Below, one piece after another: positions 24,730-35,279 of a stretch of 64,000 nt of DNA. Under the pieces are notes generated by a model that was not told the origin of the DNA, searched no databases, and saw only the letters and a program-made list of their open reading frames with translations. Location of the stretch: assembly GCA_027604685.1 (NCBI GenBank), contig JADHYX010000074.1, positions 5,039 to 69,038 on the forward strand, read 5' to 3'. Source of the DNA: Lobulomyces angularis (Eukaryota; Chytridiomycota; Chytridiomycetes; Lobulomycetales; Lobulomycetaceae). Within the stretch, counting starts at the first letter, position 1, and the number at the start of each line of letters is the position of its first letter. The position numbers and the translations under genes are program-made.

Positions 24730-26218
24730 TTAAACTAATTTCTCGTTAAAATGAAAATCTTTTGAAATTTCAAAGTTGCAGCCATCCCCAACATTTTTCT
24801 GAGGTAGGATATATGGAAAATTTCCTATAACTTCGTTGAAATTACTTTTCCACCCTAAATTTAATATATAAAAAAAAAAAAAAAAAAAAATGCATTTTAT
24901 TTTTGTAACCTTTATCATAAGGATCCTTAATTTTTTTTAAACCAGTTTTTTGGCTAAAAAAAGTAAAGGAAACATCCTCCCCATCAAACTAAAAAACAGT
25001 TTTGCAATATTAATACTGAAAGTGAGATAGTTATTTTAAAAACCTTTTCAACTGCTTCGATGGTAGTTAAGTTAAAGTATACCTGCCAATACTGATTGTA
25101 TGTCAACATCAGTAAGATAAAAGTTAAAGGAAAAATTAAACAAAAATTGATAAAGGTTAAAAGCACGCTAGAAGAAAATTCAAAGGGGATATAACTTGCT
25201 TTCTAATAAGTAAAATAAGTGTTTTCTCTTTTATGTCTTTTTTTTTATTACCTCTTGTTGATATGCAATTGCCATCACCCCAGAATAGGCTCTCCAGCTA
25301 ATCAAGCATAGCGTGTAACACAAACTTAAGCAAGTAAAGGTCAGAAACCTAATAAAATTTCCTTGATTATAAAATCCCTTAATACATAAAATTTTGTAAG
25401 AAAATTAATACTTTATATACAACAAATTCTTACAACACAATTGTTTATCCATGGACACTAATTGAAAGAGCGTGCATAACTGTGTTAATAATGTAATTTC
25501 AAAATTTTCTTACATGATGATCCTAAAAATACATAAAATCAAATTGAAAAATAACGTTGTTTAAAAAAAAATTACAATGCATTTACCATTTTTAAAATAC
25601 ACACATCACAAATCCTGCAATGATGAGTTCGAGGAGGTTTGTATACTTGGCACAACCTGCAATAGCGTAATTTTCCATTTTTTTTTGATTCAAAAAATTG
25701 ATCAAAGTCAAAATTAACATTACTTGATCCAGTTGCATTAGGAGTAGTTGGTGGGGAAAAGTCTTTTGATGGTGAACCTGGTTCAGTAAAAATTAAAAAG
25801 AAATAATTTAATAAACAAAAAGTTATAAAACTAAAAAAAATAAAAAAAAAAAAAAAGAATTAAAAAAATAAAATGTTTATAAATAAATTAATAATTTTAA
25901 TTTTAATTTTATAAAAATGAAAAAAAAAAAAACAAAACCCAAAAAAAAAAAAAACTTGGATTAATTGAATAAAAATCTAAGAAAACTTACAAGAAATACA
26001 GGGCTTTCAAGATTAATTGAAACCTAAAATTTGATAAAAAATTTCTGGTTATTGCGTAGGATGAAAAGGCTAAGTAAATTACTGCAGAAAAAAAAAAAAA
26101 GTAAGTAAAACATGAAGAGGTTTGAAAATAAAAAAAAAAAAAATTTTCTTTACTTATAATAACTACTGCAACTATATAGAACTTTCCAAAAAAATTTGAC
26201 TTTTTTTTCCTAGATATC
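24730..26218 (-). CDS. DHHC palmitoyltransferase
   Basis: A multi-pass membrane S-acyltransferase. The minus-strand reading starts MISRKKKSNFFGKFYIVAV. Two hydrophobic segments follow (the second LLNYFFLIF), then TEPGSPSKDFSPPT. The Cys-rich domain reads YCRLCQVYKPPRTHHCRIC, and the catalytic DHHCPWINNCV is split by an intron (about 25446-25519) exactly between DHH and C. Two further TM segments follow (FLTFTCLSLCYTLCLISWRAY and LTYNQYWQVYF region). The C-terminus contains DPYDKG and GWKSNFNEVIG, equivalent to the NPYDxGxxxNxxxVFG motif of Pfa4-like enzymes. Introns around 25810-25990 and 26080-26160 are very T-rich (minus strand), so those boundaries are tentative. Confidence 0.83.
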
Positions 26219-26361
26219 ATTTTTAATTTTTTTTTTTTTTTTTTCTTATTTAAAAAAAGTTTTATTTCAAAAATTTTTTTTTCAAAAAATATTAATTTAT
26301 AACTTATAATTTAATTTTAAATATATTGTTATTTTTTATTCTTAACAATCCTTTCACTGCG
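26219..26361. promoter_or_regulatory. 143-bp divergent intergenic promoter
   Basis: The interval between the divergent start codons of the DHHC and SPC12 genes. It includes a long T-tract near 26227-26245, a plausible poly(dA:dT) promoter element. The function is inferred from position. Confidence 0.4.
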
Positions 26362-26888
26362 ATGGAATTTTTTAAATGTATAGTAATAATATTAATTTAA
26401 AATTTTTTAAAAGTTCCATTTTAATTTTTTTTTTTTTTTACTAAACTAACTTTTTTATTCACTTTTTTTTTTTATTGTAGCGTTGGATTTCAGTATTGAT
26501 TTTGAAGGTCAAGCTAAATGCGAGTATTATTATAAAATGATTCTAAATTTATCAGGTGTGATTGAAACTATACAATAATTTCGAAATTATTTTTTTTTTT
26601 TTTTAACAAGGTATGATTGCATTTTTTGCGGGATTTTTGAAAGGCAGTATTCATCTTACTGTTGCATTATTGGCTGTTGGGTTGGTTTTTGCTTTTTTGG
26701 TAAGCTACTTAAATTTTTTTTTTATCACACTGATTGAAATTTTCTTTATACAGACAACAGTACCAAACTGGTCTATATATAACCAGCATTCTATTAAGTG
26801 GGTTAAAGATGTTGATTTAAGCAAGAGCAAATCATTAAAATCGGTAGATAATAGTTTTTTAGGAAAACTGAAAAGATTTTTATTGTAA
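26362..26888 (+). CDS. SPC1: Signal peptidase complex subunit 1 (SPC12)
   Basis: SPC12/SPCS1 is a small two-TM, non-catalytic subunit of the ER signal peptidase complex. Four exons (26362-26377, 26481-26555, 26611-26699, 26754-26888) give 104 residues with an exact frame. The key blocks IDFEGQAKCEYYYKMIL, the two hydrophobic helices (MIAFFAGF and LTVALLAVGLVFAFL), and VPNWSIYNQHSIKWV match the MDYxGQKLAEQ...LPPWPIYxxHPLKWL pattern of the family. The short first exon (MEFFK plus one base) was chosen because its splice gives an open frame; it is the least certain part. Confidence 0.85.
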
Positions 26889-26967
26889 TTAAACATTTTT
26901 ATACTTAAATATAAATAATACAGAAAAAAAAAATCAATAAAAAATATAATAATATATGTAACTATTT

Positions 26968-28874
26968 TTAAATAAAAGTTGCACTGGTAAATTCACTAGC
27001 TTTACAAACATATGTGGTAAAATCAGTTTTTTTTCCTCTGCAAAGATAAGGATTATCAACAAAAGTAAAAATATCCCTGTCAACTTCAGGATTAGATAAA
27101 AGAAATTCATCTATAGGTTTAAATTTTATTTTCGTAAACAATTTCTTGATTCTAAAAGAAAAAGCAAAAAAAAGTTATAGATAAGTATAATTATTGTATT
27201 ACATTTCGTTGTCGTCCAATGCAAACCAAACATACTGAATGGGATCGAAGCTATGTTGATTTGCATAGTCTTGGCTCCAACGTACTGCGTCTGCAGAAAA
27301 AACAATCTTTAAATAGTTGTACAAGAAACTTACCACATATCATATCCCTTAAAACGCCAGAGACAGTATAAGCCATCATGTTAAAAGTAAATGGCCTAAT
27401 GTATTAAAATAAATCTAAATACTTATATTCTAGTCTCACCTTAAGCATAGTGTACCAAAGTTTGTATTGATTTCAAATATTCCGAATCCTATATTTTCTG
27501 CTCTTTCATGGGTCCCATTTCTTGCAAGCGAAATAAATCTCTTGATGTTACATTCTTCCATTTCAAGTTTTACATAATTATCGATAAATGCACGTATTTG
27601 ATTTATCCAGACTTCTAAATCACTAAAGCTTTTATATTTAGATCTTGGATGTTCTAGGGATTTTGCTCCGGCTAAAAGCGAATAAATGCCATCATTTAAA
27701 ATGTTTACAATGTCGTGGGCATATAGTTTGTATTCATCACTATTTTTGCCGAGTTTGCAAAGCTGCCAAGAAATTTTGATAGATCCTATTCTTAAGTGGG
27801 AAAGTGTGCAAGTCTTTTTTAATCCTGGAGTGAAAAGTTCAATTGGTCTGTACTTTCCAATCCTAAATTTTCCACCACCGCCTAATTAAGGTATCAAAAT
27901 TAAAAAAAGCCGTAAAATAATTTTACCGCATTCAGTACAAAACATATATTTCTTATCGCAACTAAAGCAAATCAACTCAAAGATTGCACCTTTTTGTATA
28001 TAACCAATTCTAAATTGTATTAGGTATTTTAAGTATATTCAAAAATTGTGAGTTTATACCCAACTGAATTTTTACAAATACTGCACATTAACTCTTTGCA
28101 ATAAGAAGGTGGCTTGGTACTACAGTCTTTGCAATATCTAAAAAATACATCCTTAATACGTGCATTCGAATTCTATACATACATTTCACAGGTAGTCTCG
28201 TTTACAGGTGTTTTTACAGAAAATTTACCAAGTTGAACAATCTTGCAACTGTTACAATACAGTTTATTAAATTGAACATTTTTTTCCTTGGTAGACCTTT
28301 TAGAAATAAGCTTATTGGTTCGTGGAGAAGAGGTAAGAGTAGGTGAAGAAAGTCCAAAACTGAGGTTATTTTGCGAATTTCCTTTTGAAAGTGAAGAACT
28401 TATAACATTATTATTTGAGGTTTGAGAAGGCTGAGGACTAGGAGAAGAAAAGTTGGTTGGAGAATACTGGTTTATAGGTTGCAATGGTGATGGGGTGTTA
28501 AAACCTTGTGAATGCAAAGGTTGGTAGTTAAAGTTGGTTGTAGCATATTGCTGTTGCGTGAAAGAAAATTGAATATTTAAATTTACAAAAGGAAAGGTAT
28601 TTGAAATATAAAAATCAAGAGGATTCTGGAGTTTTTGCAAAGAAGATTGATCAAGTGGACGGATCAATGAGTTAAAGCCAGTAGTATTAAAAATGTTATT
28701 GTGGTTATTTGTTGAGACAATGGCGAGCGAACCAGTAAAGTTATGATCAGCAAAGTTGCATTGATTTTGTTGATTTTGACAGGGTAAACAAGTGATTTCA
28801 TGAGAAGGAAAGTGCAAAGAGCAGCTTGATGCTTCTTCAGCGTTTGCTTGGATCTGCTGCATGAAATTGATCAT
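26968..28874 (-). CDS. Uncharacterised Cys-rich, probably zinc-binding protein
   Basis: I do not recognise a named family. The N-terminal about 200 residues are low-complexity Asn/Gln/Ser/Pro-rich (QNQQNQC, SSPSPQPSQTSNNN). They are followed by a cluster of CxxC pairs (YCNSC, YCKDC, MCSIC, CFSC, FCTEC), suggesting two or three zinc ribbons. Then comes a globular part beginning GGKFRIGKYRPIELFTPGLKKTCTLSHLRIG, and further on a helical stretch (WINQIRAFIDNYVK). The C-terminal part ends SEFTSATFI. I have the impression that the K-RP-ELF...TC-LSH-RIG block recurs in uncharacterised fungal proteins, but I cannot name it. Small introns are visible near 27888-27926, 28003-28060, 28137-28181, 27152-27203, 27290-27334 and 27395-27439. 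A transcription or chromatin role would be a guess. Confidence 0.7.
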
Positions 28875-29965
28875 CAAGTGTCAAAATTTGAAAATAAAAT
28901 TTTTTTCTTCATTTTATACATGCATTTTTTTTTTTTTTGATGACATAAAGGGGAAAATCTTATGGGAAATCGGATAGACACTATTAGACAGAATTTTTTT
29001 ATACAAGTAGCCTTAATTCTGTAACTTCATTCCCTTCCAAAATTCATGGATCTTTCACTCAAGTTGTATACATTGTTCTTTGATCCAGTGTCAGTTCCAA
29101 CTACTTCAAACCCTTCACTTTTAGACTGCTGTGCTCAAAGGTAGCATTAGATACCGCCGTTGAAATTGCAAATCAAGCACTATATTGATAATATTCCAGT
29201 TAAATCTCTTAATATGACGAACATGGTGTGAGTGGTTACACAGTTCCCCTTGAAAAGTGTTAAGTCAAAATTTAAAATGGCTTCAAAGGTAATTTAACAA
29301 AAAAAAATAAAGTGAATTAATTACTTTAAAGTGATGTCTTTTACTAAGCTCATATAATAAAAGATATCTCTTAATTTAAATCAACTTTTAAAATCCCTCA
29401 ATTCTAATCAAAATTTTCAATTTTCATTTTTTTTTTAAAAAAAAAAATGTTTTTTCTATTTTTGTAATTTTTTATCATACAAAAATTTTTTTTTCCTTAC
29501 AAAAAAACTTCCCTCAAAAAAGTCCGAAAACTGTCATTTTTTCTAATAAAAAATGATAAAAAAAAACTTCAAGTATTCTCAAAATAAAAGAAGATAAAAA
29601 TTGAGGTGAAATATAAGAAGTGTAATTCAGCCTCAATTTCCAGATTATCACCGATAATTTTTCATTTTACTAAAAAAATAAGAGAAAAAAAATTAAATAG
29701 ATTTAAAATAAGTAAAATCTAGCTAAAATGCTACTACTTCTTGTTTTCATCTATTGAATATTATTATTATTATTATTATTTTTGCATACTCTATTGATTG
29801 GCTAAACTTTTTTTATTTTAAACAAGAATAAATCTTAGTTGTAATTATATCAAACTTATTACTTTAAATACCTACTTTTTTAAAATATATCAGAACAACT
29901 GTATATATTTAAAAAAAAATTACCTTTAAACATTACCATAATTACTCTTAAAAAACCTTTACTCT
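28875..29965. other. Intergenic region, 1.1 kb, with degenerate coding-like stretch
   Basis: The interval lies between divergent genes. From about 28950 to 29290 the composition is less AT-biased and short reading segments look protein-like, but they are broken by stops in every frame. This could be a decayed gene or non-coding transcript leader. From 29300 on it returns to A/T homopolymers. A TTA microsatellite lies at 29761-29786. Confidence 0.45.
29761..29786 (+). repeat. TTA trinucleotide microsatellite
   Basis: About eight consecutive TTA units in an intergenic region. Confidence 0.85.
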
Positions 29966-30708
29966 ATGGGAATCCCAATAAGAACCAACCAGAATGGTGC
30001 CTCCAACACTTTTAGCAGTACTGGTGCTCCTTCAACTGACTCTCTCCTACGTGCTGTATTAAATCTTCCACACACTTCTGATTTAAAAGATTTTTTTGAA
30101 ATTCTGTTCAGTAGGATGTCAAGTCAAAGTAAAGGTAACAACCATCTCCACAAAAATAAAAAAAAATAATCTTTAACAAAAAAACTATGAATTTTTATTA
30201 AAAATTTTTTTTTTAATATATAAAATATTTATTACAAATCTTTTTTTAATTTATAAAAATATTTATCAACAAAAAAGAGGGTGTAGCAGAAATAATTTGG
30301 GGCTTAAATAATCAAGCTAGTTTTGATTTTCCACAAAGACATGAAGCAACAAGCGATAATCTATCCTTTTTTACTGATAATCCAAACAATGCTACATCTG
30401 GTAACCGATATTTACCGACTTCCAGGCTTATTTCTTCTGGAAATAGCTCTGAAGGCAGTGTTAACAGACGCCAATACACTGGAGAGATAAATGTTTATGA
30501 AAGAGATGAATTACAAAGATCGCAGAGAAGAAGGTTAAACCCAAATAATCCTCACGGAAGCACAACTTCTGAAACGAATCAAAATATTGACGGTATTCCT
30601 ACATATGAGCAATTCACAAGAGAAAGAAGGGAAGCCAGACTTAATGCCCAGAGAGAAATTTTGTTAAACACACGTAGAGAATTTGTTAATCGTAATTTAG
30701 AGGAATAG
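29966..30708 (+). CDS. Hypothetical low-complexity protein
   Basis: Two exons, 29966-30135 and about 30276-30708, joined by an unusually long intron (about 140 nt) that is nearly pure A/T. The first exon begins MGIPIRTNQNGAS and contains an ordered-looking helix (DLKDFFEILFSRM). The second exon is polar and Arg/Asn/Ser-rich and ends in a highly charged helix (FTRERREARLNAQREILLNTRREF). I recognise no domain. Coding status is supported by the in-frame splice, by GC content higher than the flanks, and by the 430-nt open second exon. Function is unknown. Confidence 0.6.
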
Positions 30709-31229
30709 TTATTTTTTCTAAAGCTTCTTACAGGCAATTTTAATGTTATTTTACATAAAATTTAAAAATTGTGTATAATTTATAAAACTTAAAAAATTAC
30801 AAATTTTGAATTTCAATTACAACTTAAAACAAAAAAGAGATTTTTTTTTATTTTTGAATTGCTCCCTTTTGCACCAAATACTTTCCAACTTCCAACTAAT
30901 TCAAGTTTTTTAAATTTGTTCATGTTACGTTTCATATTTTTTTTTTTTTTAATATTGAAAATAACCTTCCAGAAAGAAGTTCATAGGTTAAACTTTTTTT
31001 TTTTATTTTGGTGCTGATAATTTTTTTACCCAATCAATTTCCTCATTACTTCGTCGCCAAAACAAAAAAAAAAAAATATTTTTAAATATTGAAAATAAAA
31101 AAAATCTACGATTTAAAAAGGGCTTCAAACATTCCAATAAAAATTATAGAAAGAGTAAGCCATCGCACACAGAAACCTGCCTCAATACAACTCAATTTTT
31201 TAAACTACCTTTTTTTTAAATAATAAGTT
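30709..31229. other. Intergenic region without recognisable features
   Basis: About 520 bp of A/T-homopolymer-rich DNA between co-directional genes. It holds the promoter of the YANK kinase; no other feature is seen. Confidence 0.55.
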
Positions 31230-33083
31230 ATGGGCCAAAATTGCTGTAAGGAGGAAGAAATTAACTTCGATGGAGAAGGTAGTTAAAAAAAAACATATGC
31301 ACTAAATTTTAATATTATATATAATATTTAGTCGAATTGATGCACTTTAATCTTCTGAGATCTGTTGGAAAAGGGGCATTCGGAAAAGTACTCATTTGCT
31401 TTAAAATTTCACTTTTTTTTTTTTTATATTTAAATGCTAAATTCTTATTTCAAAAAATAAAGGTTAGAGTGGTTCAGCACAGAAAAAGTAATAGCATTTA
31501 TGCTTTAAAGTATATCAATAAAGCCCAGTGCATTAAAATGAAGGCTGTCGAAAACATTATTCAAGAAAGAAGATTATTAGAGGAAATTTCTTGTGCGTTC
31601 GTTTGGTATGAAAACTAAGAAATTTTAAATTCTTTTTTTCAAGCTAACGATACATAAATACAAATTTATTTTAAAAACAAAAAAAAAAAAAGTAATTTAC
31701 GTTATGCCTTTCAAGATGAAGAAAATATGTTTATGGTAATTGATTTAATGTTGGGTGGAGATTTAAGGTTTCATCTGGATAGACAAGGGCAAATGAAGGA
31801 AGAACAAGTTTGCTTTTATATGGCAGAGTTGTCATATGGCCTTTCCATTTTGCACTCTAGAAAAATAGTTCATCGTGATTTAAAACCAGACAATGGTAAC
31901 TCATACCTTATATAGTGAAAATTAAATTTTTTTAACTCTTACTTTAGTGTTACTTGATGATGCTGGACATGCTCACTTAACTGACTTTAATATAGCCGTA
32001 CATTTTAGGGAAGACAAACCTTTAACTGCCGTTGCTGGTAGTATGGCATATATGGGTAACATAAAATTGATTTTAATTTTTGTATTAACCAACCGTAATT
32101 TTTAAAGCGCCAGAAATTTTAGCAAAAAAGGGATATTTATCAACTATAGATTGGTGGAGTTTAGGTGTTATGATGTATGAACTAATTTTTGGAAATGTAA
32201 ATAAAGAGCTACAAATAAAAGTTAAATTAAAAAATTTCTATTTTAGCGTCCTTTTAGAGCTAAAACCAACGAAGCTTTAACCAATGCTATATTGGGTGAT
32301 GATGTGTATATTCCAAGCCAAGCTACTTCCATTTGCAGTCAAGAATGCATTGACTGTATTAACGCAGTAAGTCGAAATATAATTTTTTTAGACTAGTTAT
32401 TAATAAATTTTCAATTAGTACTTGACGAGGGATATAACAAAGCGACTAGGAGTAAAAGAAATGGGAGGGTACGAAGGAATTAAAGCACATCCTTTTTTCA
32501 AGAAAATAAATTGGGTTGAATTAGAAGCAAAAAAAGCTACTCCTCCTTTTGTTCCTGATGTGAAAAATTTATTTATTATTTTATTTTATTTAATTTATGA
32601 TGTATTTTTATTTAAACTAGGCCAAGAGGGCAAATTTTGATGCCACACATGAATTGGAAGAATTGCTTCTTGAAGACAACCCTTTGAAAAATAAGCCAAA
32701 GAAAAAGAAAAATGGAGAACTAGTTCCAAGTATATAAAAAAAAAATAATACATATATTTTTAGTATTAAAAAAAATAATTAATTTTTCTTTTTTTTTAGC
32801 AAAATTATCAGATGATCCTGTTATTGCCAAAGCAATGCAAACTATGTACGAAAAGTTTACAGTCTATGATTATACCAAGAATGATATGAATTTAGGAATA
32901 GCAGTTGACCTGAAAGATGAAAAGAGTTTAGCGGCACCACAAATGAGGAAAGTCAAACCTGGTGTCCCAGGAGAAGAATCTATGCTGTCCATTCACAAGG
33001 ATGTGATGGAAGGAAGAGATGAAGAAGTTAATAACGTTGGATTGGAGTCTCATCTCAGTAATGTGAAGTCAGCTGCAGAATAA
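31230..33083 (+). CDS. YANK/STK32-type AGC serine/threonine kinase
   Basis: An AGC-group kinase. It begins [10 protein letters not shown], a consensus N-myristoylation site (Gly2) followed by cysteines suited to palmitoylation, so membrane anchoring is likely. Exons run from 31230-31278 through 33083. Kinase motifs are complete: GKGAFGKV glycine loop, YALKYI with the ATP lysine, [12 protein letters not shown] in place of DFG, AYMAPEI, and [12 protein letters not shown]. The DFN substitution and MAPE are typical of YANK kinases. The C-terminal segment [20 protein letters not shown] is the YANK-specific motif. A C-terminal extension contains a Lys cluster and the VYDYTKND motif. Function in fungi is poorly known. 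Confidence 0.92.
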
Positions 33084-33178
33084 CTTTTATTAAACAATTA
33101 CTCATTAGTCATCATTCATTATATTTTCAATTTTTATTTTTTTTTAAAATTAAAAAGTTTTTTTTTTTTTTTTTTTTT

Positions 33179-33198
33179 NNNNNNNNNNNNNNNNNNNN
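33179..33198. other. Assembly gap (20 Ns)
   Basis: Exactly 20 N characters flanked by a T-run on the left and an A-run on the right. The true length is unknown. A T-run facing an A-run across a gap may reflect an unresolved homopolymer or an inverted-repeat junction. Confidence 0.99.
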
Positions 33199-34806
33199 AA
33201 AAAAAAAAAAAAAAGTTTTGCTTGTCATAAATTTTTTTTTGAATTCCTCATATTTTTGTTTTTCCAATTATGGAGGTAATTTCAGCCCTGCTGACCTTTA
33301 GATAATACACAATAAAAAACTAAAAAACATTAAAATTAAAAGTAAAAAATAGAAAAAATGTAAAAAACAAGTTAAATAGGCAATACTAAATAATTAGTTA
33401 AACTTTTTGACTTGAAAACAACTTGGTAATGCAATATTTTGCCTCTGTAATATCCAGTTTCTTCATTACCTTGCCCTGCGCTTTCGGCGCAGATAGCAAT
33501 TCTTGACTCATACTTATTATGAAATTTTTCATTGTAATAATTTGAAATTATTGGTAATGTTTAAAGAATAAAATTTATTATTATGGTTACAAAAATTAAA
33601 AATGCTATAAAACTTTATTCTTTTTGTAAATAATGAGGTGGCTGGATAGTATATTATATTAAAGAAGTGGTAAGATTGCTGGACATAGTATGTGGGTATG
33701 TACAAGTACTTTTTTGAAGAAAAACTTTCAGCTTCAAGGTTGGCATAGTCCTGATGCATGGAGCGTATTTTTCTTTACATTAGAAGAGCTAATAGAACGA
33801 GCAGAACCAATTTCTAACTCAAACCAAAACAAACAATAAAATTTTTTGAAAAACAATGAAAAAGTTTGTAGTAACAATCAAAAAATATAAAACCTCTGGA
33901 GTAAGTCTGTGACCGTGGCGTTGAAAACTCTAGTCCAATCAGTAAATTTGAAATAAATAAGAACACTTGATGCAGAATCCCAATATTCAGTTTTAATTTT
34001 TTGTCATCAAAGATAATACTTTTTCAATTTATAAAGCCTATCTGCAACAATTTGGAATCTAATCATTACCATATATAATAAATAAGAGAGAACTGAAGCA
34101 AATCCAGAGGAATTCTTACTCTTACTAAAGAAAAAAATTGTACACTGATAAGCTTATTATCCTGAATTTTTAGATAATGAAGATGATGAGAGAAAAGAAG
34201 TGGAAAAAATCTTTAGAGAATTGCAATTTTTCATCAACAACAGCACAAGATAATTTTTGTCTTGGATGATGAAGTAAGTGCTCAAAAAAAAAAAAATCAC
34301 AAGTCACAACAGGAAATGTCAAATAGAAAAACAGTTAAAAAAAATTTAAGTTTTCGAAGTCATCAAAAAGAAGAGTAACGGCCCTGGTTAAAACTCGAAA
34401 CAAGTTTATCAAAAGTTTGGTTTTCGAGAAATTCTCACGTTAATGTCACCCAGGCGATTGCTGATATTTGAACCCATGTCTCTATGAAAACGGAGGGATT
34501 TATTTATAACTCAAGTACGCGCTTCATTTGTCCAATTAATGGAGAATATTTTGTGAATGATTAACAACAACTAATAGGTTACTATAGAAAATAGTAGAAT
34601 TAGGCTATTTTTTAATGATGACCTGGAATATTGATGCGCAAACGTTGATAAAGTATGTTGTATCATAGAATTGCCTATCCAACCAATGTTCCAAAAAAAG
34701 ATTTGCTGAGGTATTGAAAACTGCTAACTACTGTTATGAAAATTAGCTTATATTATACTTTTTTTCTAGTTTTGATGAACCAATAGAAAAATTAGATGGA
34801 AAGCAC
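33199..34806. pseudogene. Gene-poor, apparently decayed stretch
   Basis: About 1.6 kb after the gap with no long open frame on either strand, yet with noticeably higher GC content than true intergenic DNA. Short stretches look like former coding sequence. On the + strand around 34390-34560 a frame reads VWFSRNSHVNVTQAIADI, a stop, then EGFIYNSSTRFICPINGEYF. The second part vaguely resembles the C-terminal strand pattern of C1q/TNF-like domains (FxCPxxGxYxF). Around 33529-33759 (-) there is a 76-codon open frame without recognisable homology. I interpret the stretch as one or more decayed genes or a mobile-element remnant; identity is uncertain. Confidence 0.35.
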
Positions 34807-35022
34807 ATGCCCTTTTCATATGGATTTAAAATAGTATCATCAGATACTCCGGCTAAATTAACAGCCTGTCAACAACCCGCTGCTACTCCCGTCAACAGCA
34901 CCTGTTCGTCTACCAAACAACGTAATGATAATTTCTGTTACCTTTTGCAGTTTTGTGTAAGAGTAAAAAAAAGTAGGATAAAGAAGCCACAATATAAGTT
35001 GCCACAAAAATACTTTGACTAA
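34807..35022 (+). CDS. Small open frame upstream of the LysM gene
   Basis: A 71-codon frame of non-AT-extreme composition (MPFSYGFKIVSSDTPAK, then QPAATPVNSTCSS). It could be a 5' exon of the neighbouring LysM gene or the end of a decayed gene. A possible 30-nt intron (donor after ACCAAACAAC, acceptor TTTTGCAG) lies inside. No homology is recognised. Confidence 0.25.
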   Translation: MPFSYGFKIVSSDTPAKLTACQQPAATPVNSTCSSTKQRNDNFCYLLQFCVRVKKSRIKKPQYKLPQKYFD

Positions 35023-35279
35023 ACAAACAGTTCCGAAGTGATCTAAAAAAAATTTAAAACCTTTTTTTAATTTTTTTTTAACTGGCCATATACTGGATAA
35101 CGTTTTTTTTTTTTTTTTTTTTTTAATAAACCTAGTTTTTTTTTTTTTTTAAAAAAAAAAATAAAAAAAAAAATATATAAAACTTGTGGCTTTTTTGGTG
35201 TTTCTTACAATTCAAAAAATTTTTTTCTTTTTCTTTTTTTTTTTAATAATTCATTTCTTTTTATTTATCAAACATTTAA

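Noticed and set aside
33160..33220. T-run/N/A-run as terminal inverted repeat of a transposon
   Set aside because: Homopolymers of this length occur throughout the window and no target-site duplication or transposase is visible.
33529..33759. Minus-strand 76-codon frame after the gap
   Set aside because: Tyr/Phe/Asn-rich, no homology, no splice partners; kept only as part of the decayed region.
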